Of a stretch of 32,043 nt of DNA, positions 24,552-32,043 are shown piece by piece; position 1 is the first letter of the stretch; every line of letters begins with the position of its first letter. A program made the position numbers and the translations under genes. The stretch is taken from the NCBI RefSeq assembly GCF_000278725.1, contig NZ_ALCA01000014.1, positions 1 through 32,043 of the forward strand, given 5' to 3'. The stretch comes from Actinomyces sp. ICM47 (lineage in GTDB: Bacteria > Actinomycetota > Actinomycetes > Actinomycetales > Actinomycetaceae). Under the pieces are notes generated by a model, which worked only from the letters and a program-made list of their open reading frames with translations, searched no databases and was not told the origin of the DNA.

Positions 24552-25811
24552 CTAGGACAGTAGAGACACCGACAGGCGTTGATAGCGCTCACGGAGCCAG
24601 GGACGCAGGTCGATATCCCGTCCCCTGACGCTGATGCTCGTGAGGCGAGTCGGCACCTCGACCTTGTCCAGTGCCTCACCGTACGCGGCGATCATTGAGC
24701 GAACAGCTTCTTCGATGACGCCTCGCTCGACATGACACATATCGGCGATACGACGGAAATCGTCCAGACAAATATCCGCAGAGATCTCTTTACCACTGAG
24801 CTTGAGCGCCATATCCTGGGGGCGATCAAAATAAACGGCCGTACACACCAGGTCATAGGCTGGCGAGAGAACACCATTACGACGGTCCGGATATACCAGG
24901 CTCCAATTCTTCAGATGCGCGTCATCATTGCCACACAACATGTTGAACACCGTCCGACGGACACACTCAACAAGCGACGGCAGATCGTAATTCCGGTACG
25001 CGACCTTCATCACGTACTCGACCGAACTCTGATATTTCGACCGCTGAAATCCCGGCAGATTACCCGCCTGACAGAAATCCTCCATATGGACGCGGCCTTG
25101 ATCGCTCCTGTCGAAGCGTGCAATGCTGAATGCGTGTTCCTCGGTTGCTACCCAGTCGGAGGGCGCAATCTCAACGTTCTCCCGATGCACAACATCGAAG
25201 TCAGGAACCTCAATGTCACACGCCTTGGCGAGCGACATCACGTAGAACTCATTGTGGACAAGCGCGTCGTACTCACCCGGCGGAGGCAGCTTGACGATAC
25301 GGTCTCCATACTCGCCGCTGCCTGGCAGCGTCAGGCGCTGATCACGGGACTTCATCGAAAACTTCAGGACATTACCAGCAATGGATGCACGAATCAGCGA
25401 ATCCGCTGAGGACGAAGCGAAATCACCGGATCGCACGGCATCATCCGACGAACCCGCAATGGGATCCCCGATACGGGACACCGTGACAGCTCCCGGCAAA
25501 TCATCGCCGAGCGCGCCAAGGATGCCCGGCTCGTCTTCCTCGCTCAGTCCATGCTGAGCACACACAATCGTTCGAAGCAACCCTTCAGGCAGGAGGTTAG
25601 AAAACCACAGCGGAAGAACAGAGCGTCCCTTCACCACCGCCTCACGGCGCATCCCATTCTCGAACCAGAAGCCAAGAACAGGCCGATCCACGCGCCAGTA
25701 GTAGTCGTCGGAGAACCGAAACGAACTCTTGGACGAGTAGCACAAGATTGTCCCGATGTCGATGCCATGCAAGCTGACACGAAACTCAGCTTCGGGAAAA
25801 TAGCGCGACAT
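24552..25811 (-). CDS. HipA-like serine/threonine kinase (toxin family)
   Basis: A 419-residue full-length HipA fold (E. coli HipA is about 440). The ATG at 25809-25811 is preceded by AAAGGA; the longer reading overlaps the DUF262 gene. N-terminal HipA subdomain: FWFENGMRRE and SNLLPEG (71-77). Kinase: SIAGNVLKFS (143-152, the loop that carries the regulatory serine in HipA), ATP lysine K174 in RIVKLP, NEFY (187-190), RFDR (232-235), catalytic loop NDDAHLKN (295-302, D297 and N302) and metal site SPAYDL (316-321, D320). All key kinase residues are present, so it looks active. HipA of E. coli phosphorylates GltX and causes growth arrest; the target here is unknown. The normal partner, the HTH antitoxin HipB, is missing; the DUF262 gene ends 11 bases upstream instead. 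Confidence 0.88.
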   Translation of the reverse strand: MSRYFPEAEFRVSLHGIDIGTILCYSSKSSFRFSDDYYWRVDRPVLGFWFENGMRREAVVKGRSVLPLWFSNLLPEGLLRTIVCAQHGLSEEDEPGILGALGDDLPGAVTVSRIGDPIAGSSDDAVRSGDFASSSADSLIRASIAGNVLKFSMKSRDQRLTLPGSGEYGDRIVKLPPPGEYDALVHNEFYVMSLAKACDIEVPDFDVVHRENVEIAPSDWVATEEHAFSIARFDRSDQGRVHMEDFCQAGNLPGFQRSKYQSSVEYVMKVAYRNYDLPSLVECVRRTVFNMLCGNDDAHLKNWSLVYPDRRNGVLSPAYDLVCTAVYFDRPQDMALKLSGKEISADICLDDFRRIADMCHVERGVIEEAVRSMIAAYGEALDKVEVPTRLTSISVRGRDIDLRPWLRERYQRLSVSLLS

Positions 25812-25822
25812 CTGCGTTCCTT

Positions 25823-27451
25823 TCACGACAACTCTACGGGCGCGAAGGATACGTAATCCCACGCCATCATCGAATCGAAGAACTCATTCACCCGCAAGGA
25901 CACCACTTCCTCACGCCGATTGATCAACTCCTCCGGATCCACCTGAGATTCGCTCTCTTCTGTCCCATCGGGAAGCATGAGCATGTCCGCATGCGCAGTC
26001 ATAAATGCCCGCAAGGCATCCCCATCCTGCCACGCTTCTTCACTCACCAGCAAAATTTTATTGGCGAGCGATGAATAGCGGCCGCCACTGTCCTCACCCA
26101 TGCGGTCATATCCGACGTAATCTTCGAGGAGATAAGCCGCGCTGCCGTAGTCTCCAACGAGCGAATCGAACAAGGCTGTCAGAGCTTGCCCCGTGCAGTC
26201 CTCCGAACGCATGTAATGGGACCACATGGCACACACACATGCCTTCGAGTCCGAACGGTTCATTCTCGCAGTCGGGATCAAGATGCGATCTGCCGTCACT
26301 CTCTCACCGACGCTTTCCAGTAGTTCCTGAACAGAATCCGATTCGTCGCCACGCCGCACGCTCTTCAGGAAAGTCCGCGTCTGGACGTTCCCGCTACTGA
26401 TGGTGCCCTCAATGGTCTTTACAATGGTCCGCCACACCCACCGCTTCAACAGCTCTTTGTTACGCCGCTTCGGCTCGGGGAACAACGCGAAGAACCGCGC
26501 CACCACCACCAGAATCGCGCTGTACGGCAGTAACGTAACATGTGGAATACAACAATTGTCTTGGAGGAATCGCGTCGCTCGCTTCAAGACGAGCTCCGTC
26601 TGGGCGTACGCTTCGTCGCGGTCCTCATCCGGGAAATCGGAGTTTCTACGTCGTTCATCCCCAAATTCATCGCGTACATCGCGCATATAGTCTGGGTGCC
26701 GACGCGCCTTCAACACATTGAGGACTTGATCTTCCGACAGTAAACCAAAGCTCGTTGAGCGAGCCACAGCATCCGAAATCGAGCGCAGAGTACGCCCATC
26801 GGAGACGGAGCTGTTGAGCGCTTCAAATACCTCGAAAGACTTGAGCTTCTTACCGCTCTGATTGATGCGATCAAAGATGACGCGGAGTTTATCCTCGTCT
26901 GCTCCCTCCAGCACGGTGGCCGGAACGCTCACGGCGTTAAAAGTATTGAATGCCTCCTGGTAACGACCGCGCAGCGCTTGGAATTCTGTGTTCTCCTCGA
27001 ACCACTGCCAGGCGCTCTCAAAGTCGAAGAGACGAAAGAGCGGCATGACGGCACGGGAATGACGCCCCAGGGTTGAAACAACGCAGGAATTTTCCAGATC
27101 GTACCCAACCGCAAAGCGACCATCTCCTACGCTGCGTGCGTCCATCGCGTTGACAATACTCGTCACGCGTTGCTGACCATCGACGAGCCATAGTGCGTCC
27201 GGACGCTGAGGAGCGTCGATATCGATGGAACCCACAGTGACCCGCTGCGCCGGGGCCTCACGTTTCCACATGAGCAGGTTCCCGATCGGATACCCCTGGT
27301 GCAAGGAATCAAAGAGGGCCACGACGTCTTGGTTCGCCCACCGGAAGGGGCGTTGAAAGTCGGGGATTCGCACTCGCCCCGTCGCCACCAGGTCACGCAA
27401 CTCAGAGAGCCTGAAGGTTTCGTGTTTCGGCTGCATTGCTTCGCTCGACAT
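25823..27451 (-). CDS. DUF262 (GmrS-like) domain protein, cassette partner of the HipA-like kinase
   Basis: 542 residues. The N-terminal half is a clear DUF262 domain: RIPDFQRPFRW (28-38, ParB/Srx-like loop), GYPIGNLLMW (53-62), LVDGQQRVTSI (89-99, the DGQQR motif needed for nucleotide hydrolysis in GmrSD/SspE-type proteins) and FDRINQSGKKLKSFEVFEAL (193-212). In type IV restriction enzymes this domain is followed by a DUF1524 HNH nuclease; I find no HNH-like His-Asn-His arrangement in the C-terminal half, which is unfamiliar to me. Cytoplasmic, no membrane segments. Base composition is clearly lower in GC than the flanking genes. TAACAT six bases before the ATG suggests a leaderless transcript covering both genes. 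A regulatory or sensing role for the kinase is inference. Confidence 0.85.
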   Translation of the reverse strand: MSSEAMQPKHETFRLSELRDLVATGRVRIPDFQRPFRWANQDVVALFDSLHQGYPIGNLLMWKREAPAQRVTVGSIDIDAPQRPDALWLVDGQQRVTSIVNAMDARSVGDGRFAVGYDLENSCVVSTLGRHSRAVMPLFRLFDFESAWQWFEENTEFQALRGRYQEAFNTFNAVSVPATVLEGADEDKLRVIFDRINQSGKKLKSFEVFEALNSSVSDGRTLRSISDAVARSTSFGLLSEDQVLNVLKARRHPDYMRDVRDEFGDERRRNSDFPDEDRDEAYAQTELVLKRATRFLQDNCCIPHVTLLPYSAILVVVARFFALFPEPKRRNKELLKRWVWRTIVKTIEGTISSGNVQTRTFLKSVRRGDESDSVQELLESVGERVTADRILIPTARMNRSDSKACVCAMWSHYMRSEDCTGQALTALFDSLVGDYGSAAYLLEDYVGYDRMGEDSGGRYSSLANKILLVSEEAWQDGDALRAFMTAHADMLMLPDGTEESESQVDPEELINRREEVVSLRVNEFFDSMMAWDYVSFAPVELS

Positions 27452-27457
27452 GTGTCC

Positions 27458-27463
27458 ATGTTA
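27458..27463 (-). promoter_or_regulatory. -10 box of the DUF262-HipA operon
   Basis: TAACAT on the minus strand, six bases before the ATG at 27451. The only GGAG is 15 or more bases from the ATG, so a leaderless start is likely. A short inverted repeat TCCGA...TCGGA lies just upstream and could be an operator. Confidence 0.45.
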
Positions 27464-27512
27464 CTCCGACACCGATTCTCGGACGCTGTCACGCGCGCAG
27501 CCGCGCGGGAAC

Positions 27513-27536
27513 GCGAAAACCCGCCCCGGCCTCGTC
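27513..27536 (+). repeat. Right copy of the 24-base direct repeat flanking the DUF262-HipA cassette
   Basis: Starts GCGAAAACCCGCC and ends GGCCTCGTC; 23/24 identical to 24474-24497 and 3039 bases away from it. It lies 62 bases upstream of the DUF262 start, in the lplA-proximal gap. Confidence 0.85.
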
Positions 27537-27554
27537 AATGAGACGCTACCGAAG

Positions 27555-27573
27555 CGGGCAACGGGAACGCCCG
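27555..27573 (-). terminator. Possible terminator hairpin of lplA
   Basis: CGGGC (27555-27559) and GCCCG (27569-27573) form a 5-base stem with a 9-base loop, about 33 bases past the lplA stop. Short and without a T run. Confidence 0.3.
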
Positions 27574-27605
27574 ACTCACACCGAGCGAGCGAAGCACCCG
27601 AACTC

Positions 27606-28655
27606 TCAGGGGATGCGGTGCACCCACTCCTCGCGCGCGAACTTCGTCTCGCAGCGCTGGCGTGCGACCTCGAGGTCTTCGTCGGTGATGGTGCCGACCG
27701 TGGCGTTGTACTTCTCCTTGAAGTGGTCGAAGAACGCCTGGAGGATTTCCTCGCGGGGAAGGCCGGTCTGGGAACGCATGGGGTCCACGCGCTTGACGGC
27801 GCTGCGGGTGCCCTTGTCTCGGATCTTCTCCATGCCGATGCGCAGGACCTCATTCATCTTGATGGCGTCGATGTCGTAGGCCATGGTCACGTGGTGGACC
27901 ATGTAGCCGTTCGCCCAGCGTTTCTGCGCGGCACCGCCGATCTTGCCGTACTCGGAGGCGATGTCGTTGAGCGGCACGTATGTGGCCTTGATGCCCAGCT
28001 TGTCGAGGACCTCCATGACCCACTGATCGAGGTACGGGTAAGCCTGCTCGAAGCTCATTCCCTCCACGAGGGCGGTAGGGATGACGAGCGAGTAGGTGAT
28101 GCAGTTGCCGGGCTCCATGAACATGGCACCGCCGCCGGTGACGCGCCGCGACACGGTGATGCCGTAGCGCTCCACGCCGTCCTGCTGGATTTCGTTCTGG
28201 TAGGACTGGAAGGAGCCGATGACGACCTGCGGTCCGTTCCATTCCCACAGGCGCATGAAGGGCTTACGGCGTCCCGCGGCCACGTCCTCGACCAGGGTTT
28301 CGTCCATGGCGACGTTGATCATCGGGTCGACGACGGGGCCGTGGATGACGTCGAAGTCGATGTCATCCCACGACAGGGCGGCACCGAGCGCGCGGCGTAC
28401 GGCGATGCCGACGGCCTCGGGGGTCACGCCCATGAGGGTGTCACTCTCGTGGAGGGCACCGGCGACGCGCGCGGCCAGATCCTTGGCGCTCGACGAGGCC
28501 GGGGCCCCTTCGAGGGACGCGGTGATCCGGGTGAGCGCGTCGTCGGGGTCGAGGAAGAAGTCGCCCGACACGCTCACGCGCGCGAGGCGGTCCTCCTCCA
28601 CGTCGGTGTCGACGACGACGAGCTTTCCTCCGGGGACTTTGTACTCTCCATGCAT
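27606..28655 (-). CDS. lplA: Lipoate-protein ligase with N-terminal accessory domain
   Basis: Attaches free lipoate, via lipoyl-AMP, to the lipoyl domains of 2-oxoacid dehydrogenases or GcvH. 349 residues from the ATG at 28653-28655. Residues 1-50 (EYKVPGGKLVVVD and SGDFFLDPDDAL) look like the small accessory domain that in E. coli LplA is C-terminal; here it comes first. The catalytic domain follows (about 100-349): IGSFQSYQNEI, RRVTGGGAMF (170-179), NCITYSLVIP and YGKIGGAAQKR, in which K238 matches the catalytic lysine. TACAAT (28663-28668) lies seven bases before the ATG without a ribosome site. The gene starts 23 bases after ilvD. Confidence 0.88.
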   Translation of the reverse strand: MHGEYKVPGGKLVVVDTDVEEDRLARVSVSGDFFLDPDDALTRITASLEGAPASSSAKDLAARVAGALHESDTLMGVTPEAVGIAVRRALGAALSWDDIDFDVIHGPVVDPMINVAMDETLVEDVAAGRRKPFMRLWEWNGPQVVIGSFQSYQNEIQQDGVERYGITVSRRVTGGGAMFMEPGNCITYSLVIPTALVEGMSFEQAYPYLDQWVMEVLDKLGIKATYVPLNDIASEYGKIGGAAQKRWANGYMVHHVTMAYDIDAIKMNEVLRIGMEKIRDKGTRSAVKRVDPMRSQTGLPREEILQAFFDHFKEKYNATVGTITDEDLEVARQRCETKFAREEWVHRIP

Positions 28656-28662
28656 GCCCACG

Positions 28663-28668
28663 ATTGTA
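28663..28668 (-). promoter_or_regulatory. -10 box for leaderless lplA
   Basis: TACAAT on the minus strand, seven bases upstream of the lplA ATG, in the 23-base gap after ilvD. A -35 would lie inside the ilvD 3' end. Suggests lplA is transcribed independently of ilvD. Confidence 0.5.
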
Positions 28669-28678
28669 GGCGCTTGAC

Positions 28679-30526
28679 TCACGCCCAGTCGGGCAGGACG
28701 CGCACGCCGCCCTTGTCTGCGGACGCTGCGAGCATGCCGTAGACGCGCAGGGCGTCGGAGACCTTGCGGGGGCGCGGCTTGGAGGGCTTCCACGGCGCGG
28801 CGCCCTTCTCGGCGCGGCGGCGCTCGAGTTCCTCGTCGGGCACGTTCGCGCGCAGGACGCGGTTGTTAACGTCGATTTCGATCTCGTCGCCGGTGCGCAC
28901 AAGTCCGATTGCGCCGCCGGCCGCGGCCTCGGGCGAGATGTGACCGATGGAGATGCCGGACGTGCCGCCGGAGAAGCGGCCGTCGGTGATGAGCGCGCAC
29001 TTCTTGCCCAGGCCCAGGCCCTTGAGGTAGGAGGTCGGGTAGAGCATTTCCTGCATGCCGGGGCCGCCCTTGGGGCCCTCGTACAAGATGACGACGACGT
29101 CGCCTTCCTTCACCTGCTTGCTGAGGATGGCCTCGACGGCTTCCTCCTGGGACTCGACGACAAACGCCTTACCGACGAAGTGGAAGAGGGACTCGTCGAT
29201 GCCGGCGGACTTGATGATCGCGCCGTTGGCGGCGATGTTGCCGTAGAGGACGGCCAGGCCGCCGTCCTTCGTGTAGGCGTGCTCGACGGAGCGGATGCAG
29301 CCGTTCTCGGAGTCAGTGTCGAGGGATTCGAACAGGTTGGCGGTCGAGAAGGCCTGCGTGGTGCGCACGCCGCCGGGGGCGGCGAGGAAACGGTGCGTGG
29401 CCTCGTCGGTGGCGCTCCCACCGCGCACGTCCCACGCACCCAGCCAGTCAGCCAGGCTGGAGGAGTGAACGGAGTGCACGTCGCGGTGGAGCAGGCCAGC
29501 GCGGTCAAGCTCGCCGAGCAGGGCGGGGATGCCGCCGGCGCGGTGGACGTGCTCGATGTGGTAGGTCGTGGAGTTGGGGGCCACCTTGCACAGGCAGGGC
29601 ACGCGGCGCGAGATCGCGTCGATGTCGTCGAGCGTGAAGTTAACGCCGGCCTCGTTGGCGATGGCGAGGATGTGCAGGACGGTGTTGGTGGAGCCGCCCA
29701 TGGCCACATCCAGGCTCATGGCGTTCTCGAAGGCGGCCTTGGTGGCGATGGAGCGCGGCAGGACCGAATCGTCTTCATTGTTGTAGTAGGCGCGGCACAT
29801 GTCGACGATGCGCGTGCCGGCCTCGGCGAAGAGCTTCTTGCGTTCGATCTGGGTGGCCAGGGTGGTGCCGTTGCCGGGCAGGGCCAGGCCAATGGCCTCG
29901 TTGAGGCAGTTCATGGAGTTCGCGGTGAACATGCCGGCGCAGGAGCCGCAGGTGGGGCACGCGTTAGCTTCGATGCTGGCCAGCTGGTTGTCGCTGACGG
30001 AGTCGTCGACGGCCATGACCATGGCGTCGATGAGGTCGAGGCGGTGCTCGACGACGCCCTCGACGGCGGCACCGGATTCCATGGGGCCGCCGGAAACGAA
30101 GATGGTGGGGATGTTCAGGCGCATGGCGGCCAGGAGCATGCCGGGGGTGATCTTGTCACAGTTGGAGATGCACACGAGGGCGTCGGCGCGGTGTGCGTTA
30201 ACCATGGTTTCGACGCAGTCGGCGATGAGGTCGCGGCTGGGCAGGGAGTAGAGCATGCCGTCGTGGCCCATGGCGATGCCGTCGTCGACGGCGATCGTGT
30301 TGAATTCCTTGGCGACGCCGCCGGCCGCTTCGATGGCTCCGGCGACCAGGTCGCCCATGTTCTTCAGGTGCACGTGGCCGGGCACGAACTGGGTGTAGGA
30401 GTTGGCGATGGCGATGATCGGCTTGCCGAAGTCGCCGTCTGTCATGCCGGTGGCGCGCCACAGGGCGCGAGCTCCGGCCATGTTGCGGCCTTGGGTGGAT
30501 GTTGCCGAGCGCAGCGGGCGACTCAT
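28679..30526 (-). CDS. ilvD: Dihydroxy-acid dehydratase
   Basis: Third enzyme common to valine/isoleucine synthesis: dehydrates 2,3-dihydroxy-isovalerate or -methylvalerate to the 2-oxoacid. 615 residues, close to the 616 of E. coli IlvD and very similar throughout: [48 protein letters not shown] (Cys123), [16 protein letters not shown] (Cys190, 193, 196), [29 protein letters not shown] and [11 protein letters not shown]. At the position where plant and mycobacterial [2Fe-2S] forms have an extra cluster Cys (near residue 50), this protein has Gly as in E. coli, so an oxygen-labile [4Fe-4S] cluster is likely (inference). AAAGG about seven bases before the ATG serves as ribosome site. No other ilv gene is in the window. 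Confidence 0.97.
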   Translation of the reverse strand: MSRPLRSATSTQGRNMAGARALWRATGMTDGDFGKPIIAIANSYTQFVPGHVHLKNMGDLVAGAIEAAGGVAKEFNTIAVDDGIAMGHDGMLYSLPSRDLIADCVETMVNAHRADALVCISNCDKITPGMLLAAMRLNIPTIFVSGGPMESGAAVEGVVEHRLDLIDAMVMAVDDSVSDNQLASIEANACPTCGSCAGMFTANSMNCLNEAIGLALPGNGTTLATQIERKKLFAEAGTRIVDMCRAYYNNEDDSVLPRSIATKAAFENAMSLDVAMGGSTNTVLHILAIANEAGVNFTLDDIDAISRRVPCLCKVAPNSTTYHIEHVHRAGGIPALLGELDRAGLLHRDVHSVHSSSLADWLGAWDVRGGSATDEATHRFLAAPGGVRTTQAFSTANLFESLDTDSENGCIRSVEHAYTKDGGLAVLYGNIAANGAIIKSAGIDESLFHFVGKAFVVESQEEAVEAILSKQVKEGDVVVILYEGPKGGPGMQEMLYPTSYLKGLGLGKKCALITDGRFSGGTSGISIGHISPEAAAGGAIGLVRTGDEIEIDVNNRVLRANVPDEELERRRAEKGAAPWKPSKPRPRKVSDALRVYGMLAASADKGGVRVLPDWA

Positions 30527-30848
30527 GATGTGCCTTTCTGTTGCCGTGTAATGACTCCACAGTAGGAGCGTGTGCGTCGCGTTTCCGTGCGGGTTTCGTC
30601 TCGTGGACGAGGCCGGGGCTGGGTGCGGGTGGTTTTCGCGCGGTATTCCGGGGGCTTCGCCCGGCGGGACGCCGTGTCAGTGTGTGGACGCTTGGGGGCG
30701 CGATGTCAAGGAAAACGCAAGGGGCGCGTGCACGAAATAGCACCTAACCGGCCTCGTGGTTAATTCCATATGTCCACGATCAGGCATTTGTCCCCGTTCT
30801 CGACGCGCGAAACGTAGGCTGAGGGCACAGTGAAGAGAAAGGACTGCG
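30527..30848. other. Divergent intergenic region ilvD / MetE-like gene
   Basis: These 322 bases contain no gene I can support. They hold a copy of GACGAGGCCGGGG (30606-30618), a small hairpin (CCGGG 30648-30652, CCCGG 30660-30664), a related CCGGCCTCGTGG near 30749-30760, and the ribosome site AAAGGA (30838-30843) of the downstream gene. Promoters for both genes must be here, but I see no strong -35/-10 pair. No riboswitch fold is evident. Confidence 0.5.
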
Positions 30849-32042
30849 ATGACTATTCGCACCACTCATGTTGGTTCCCTGCCCCGCACCCCCGAGCTGA
30901 TTGAGGCGAATCGCGCGCGCCGCGAGGGCTCGCTTGGCGATGCTGATTTCACGTCCCTTCTGCAGGATCAGGTTGACGGCGTTGTGAAGCGTCAGGCCGA
31001 GATCGGCCTGGATATCGTCAACGACGGCGAGTACGGCCACGCGATGATCGACACGGTTGATTACGGTGCGTGGTGGACGTATTCCTTCTCGCGTTTCGGC
31101 GGACTGTCCTTTGAGGACGTCCAGCGTTTCGACGTGCGTCCCCCCGCCGGCCGCGATGGCCGCCTGTCCTTCTCGTCGTTTGCTGAGCGCCGCGACTGGC
31201 AGCGTTTCGCGGACGCGTACGCGGATCCGGATTCGGGTATTCACATCGCGAACCGCAACCCGATTGCGTTCCCGACGATTACGGGTGAGCTGACCTACAT
31301 CGGTGCCGAGGCCGTGGAACGCGACATCGCGGGCACGAAGCACGCGCTCGCGGCGGCGGGTAAGCCCGTGTCGGATGGTTTCGTGGCGGCGATTTCGCCG
31401 GGTTCGGCGGCTCGCGTGGCTAACGCGTTCTACGAGGACGACGAGGCCGTGGTGTGGGCGTGCGCGGACGTGCTGCGCGAGGAGTACAAGCGAATTACGG
31501 ACGCGGGCCTGACGGTCCAGATTGATGCGCCGGATATCGCGGAGGGCTGGGATCAGATGAACCCGGAGCCGTCGGTTGAGGATTACCGCGCGTTCTCGCG
31601 CGTGCGTATTGACGCGCTGAACCACGCGCTGGAGGGCATCGATCCGGATCTGGTGCGTTTCCACGTGTGCTGGGGTTCGTGGCACGGCCCGCACACGACG
31701 GATATTGCGTTCAAGGACATCGTGGATCTGGCCCTGCTGGTCAACGCGAATGGCCTGACGTTCGAGGCGGCGAATGCTCGCCACGCGCACGAGTGGACGA
31801 TCTGGCGCGACATCGAACTGCCCGAGGGCAAGTACCTGATCCCGGGCGTGGTGTCGCACTCGACGAACGTTGTGGAGCACCCGGAGCTGGTGGCTCAGCG
31901 TATCCGCCAGTTCGCGGACATCGTGGGCGACGAGCGTGTCGTGGCGTCGACGGACTGTGGCCTGGGCGGACGTATCTACCCGTCGATTGCGTGGGCAAAG
32001 CTCGAGGCTCTTGCCGAGGGTGCTCGCCTCGCATCGAAGTGA
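30849..32042 (+). CDS. MetE C-terminal-like (cobalamin-independent methionine synthase II family) methyltransferase
   Basis: A 397-residue single-domain relative of the catalytic half of MetE. THVGSLPR at 6-13 opens the barrel; NDGEYGH (58-64) follows. The zinc ligands expected for thiol activation are all present: H272 and C274 in FHVCWGSWHGPH, E306 in FEAANARH and C370 in STDCGLG. Full MetE is about 750 residues with an N-terminal duplicate; this stand-alone form may use another methyl donor or thiol, for example S-methyl compounds, and its substrate is not known. Start supported by AAAGGA five bases before the ATG. The gene is complete, ending one base before the window edge. Confidence 0.88.
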   Translation: MTIRTTHVGSLPRTPELIEANRARREGSLGDADFTSLLQDQVDGVVKRQAEIGLDIVNDGEYGHAMIDTVDYGAWWTYSFSRFGGLSFEDVQRFDVRPPAGRDGRLSFSSFAERRDWQRFADAYADPDSGIHIANRNPIAFPTITGELTYIGAEAVERDIAGTKHALAAAGKPVSDGFVAAISPGSAARVANAFYEDDEAVVWACADVLREEYKRITDAGLTVQIDAPDIAEGWDQMNPEPSVEDYRAFSRVRIDALNHALEGIDPDLVRFHVCWGSWHGPHTTDIAFKDIVDLALLVNANGLTFEAANARHAHEWTIWRDIELPEGKYLIPGVVSHSTNVVEHPELVAQRIRQFADIVGDERVVASTDCGLGGRIYPSIAWAKLEALAEGARLASK

Positions 32043-32043
32043 T

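Noticed and set aside
24474..27536. The 24-base repeats as att sites of an integrative element
   Set aside because: No integrase or recombinase gene lies between or next to them, and half of each repeat is a motif found elsewhere between genes, so site-specific integration is not supported; homologous exchange is more likely.
27452..27605. A HipB-like HTH antitoxin gene near the HipA-like kinase
   Set aside because: No short helix-turn-helix ORF is present upstream, downstream or on the opposite strand; the kinase is directly preceded by the DUF262 gene.
30527..30848. A cobalamin or SAM riboswitch upstream of the MetE-like gene
   Set aside because: None of the conserved boxes or a suitable multi-stem fold is visible; only a small hairpin and the dispersed GC motif are found.

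Overview
The window looks like chromosomal DNA of a high-GC actinobacterium, most likely Actinomycetaceae (Schaalia/Actinomyces type). This is an inference from the GC-rich codon use, the many genes with a -10 box only 6-7 bases from the start codon (leaderless transcripts), the gltX/tRNA-Gln/tRNA-Glu arrangement typical of bacteria that charge tRNA-Gln through GluRS, and a secreted pullulanase with wall-binding repeats. I count 24 complete protein genes, one very short antitoxin-like ORF and two tRNA genes. There is no rRNA, CRISPR array, transposase or phage gene.

Layout. 20-4096: secreted multidomain pullulanase (minus). 4213-4500: tRNA-Gln and tRNA-Glu with their own promoter and terminator. 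4500-4800: a gene-free stretch with 20-base repeats. 4800-6305: gltX (minus). 6449-7621: a PatB/MalY-type C-S lyase (plus), ending at a long two-way hairpin. 7708-10818: a minus-strand purine/salvage cluster (FAH-family hydrolase, NCS1 permease, purine nucleoside phosphorylase). 11021-12505: an Na+/alanine symporter. 12759-15509: a large DEAD/DEAH helicase (plus). 15609-16786: a VOC protein and a Pr6Pr membrane protein, with an orphan RelB/DinJ-like fragment just upstream. 16987-21898: a complete five-gene peptide-type ABC importer operon with overlapping genes. 22068-22986: ybaK and yccF. 23107-24473: a YggS-type PLP protein and a MarC-family protein (plus). 24552-27451: a two-gene cassette of a DUF262 protein and a HipA-like kinase. 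27606-30526: lipoate ligase and ilvD (minus). 30849-32042: a MetE-C-like methyltransferase (plus).

Most genes are housekeeping or transport genes. The purine permease and phosphorylase share an ATGA overlap and probably act together. The ABC importer is a textbook operon.

The stretch that stands out is the DUF262-HipA cassette. It has visibly lower GC than its surroundings, no HipB antitoxin, and a 24-base direct repeat (23/24 identical) at its two ends, immediately after marC and just upstream of the DUF262 gene. It is the best candidate here for an undescribed toxin/defence-like module. A short motif, GACGAGGCCGGGG, recurs between genes across the window, sometimes as a hairpin, and is part of those flanking repeats.
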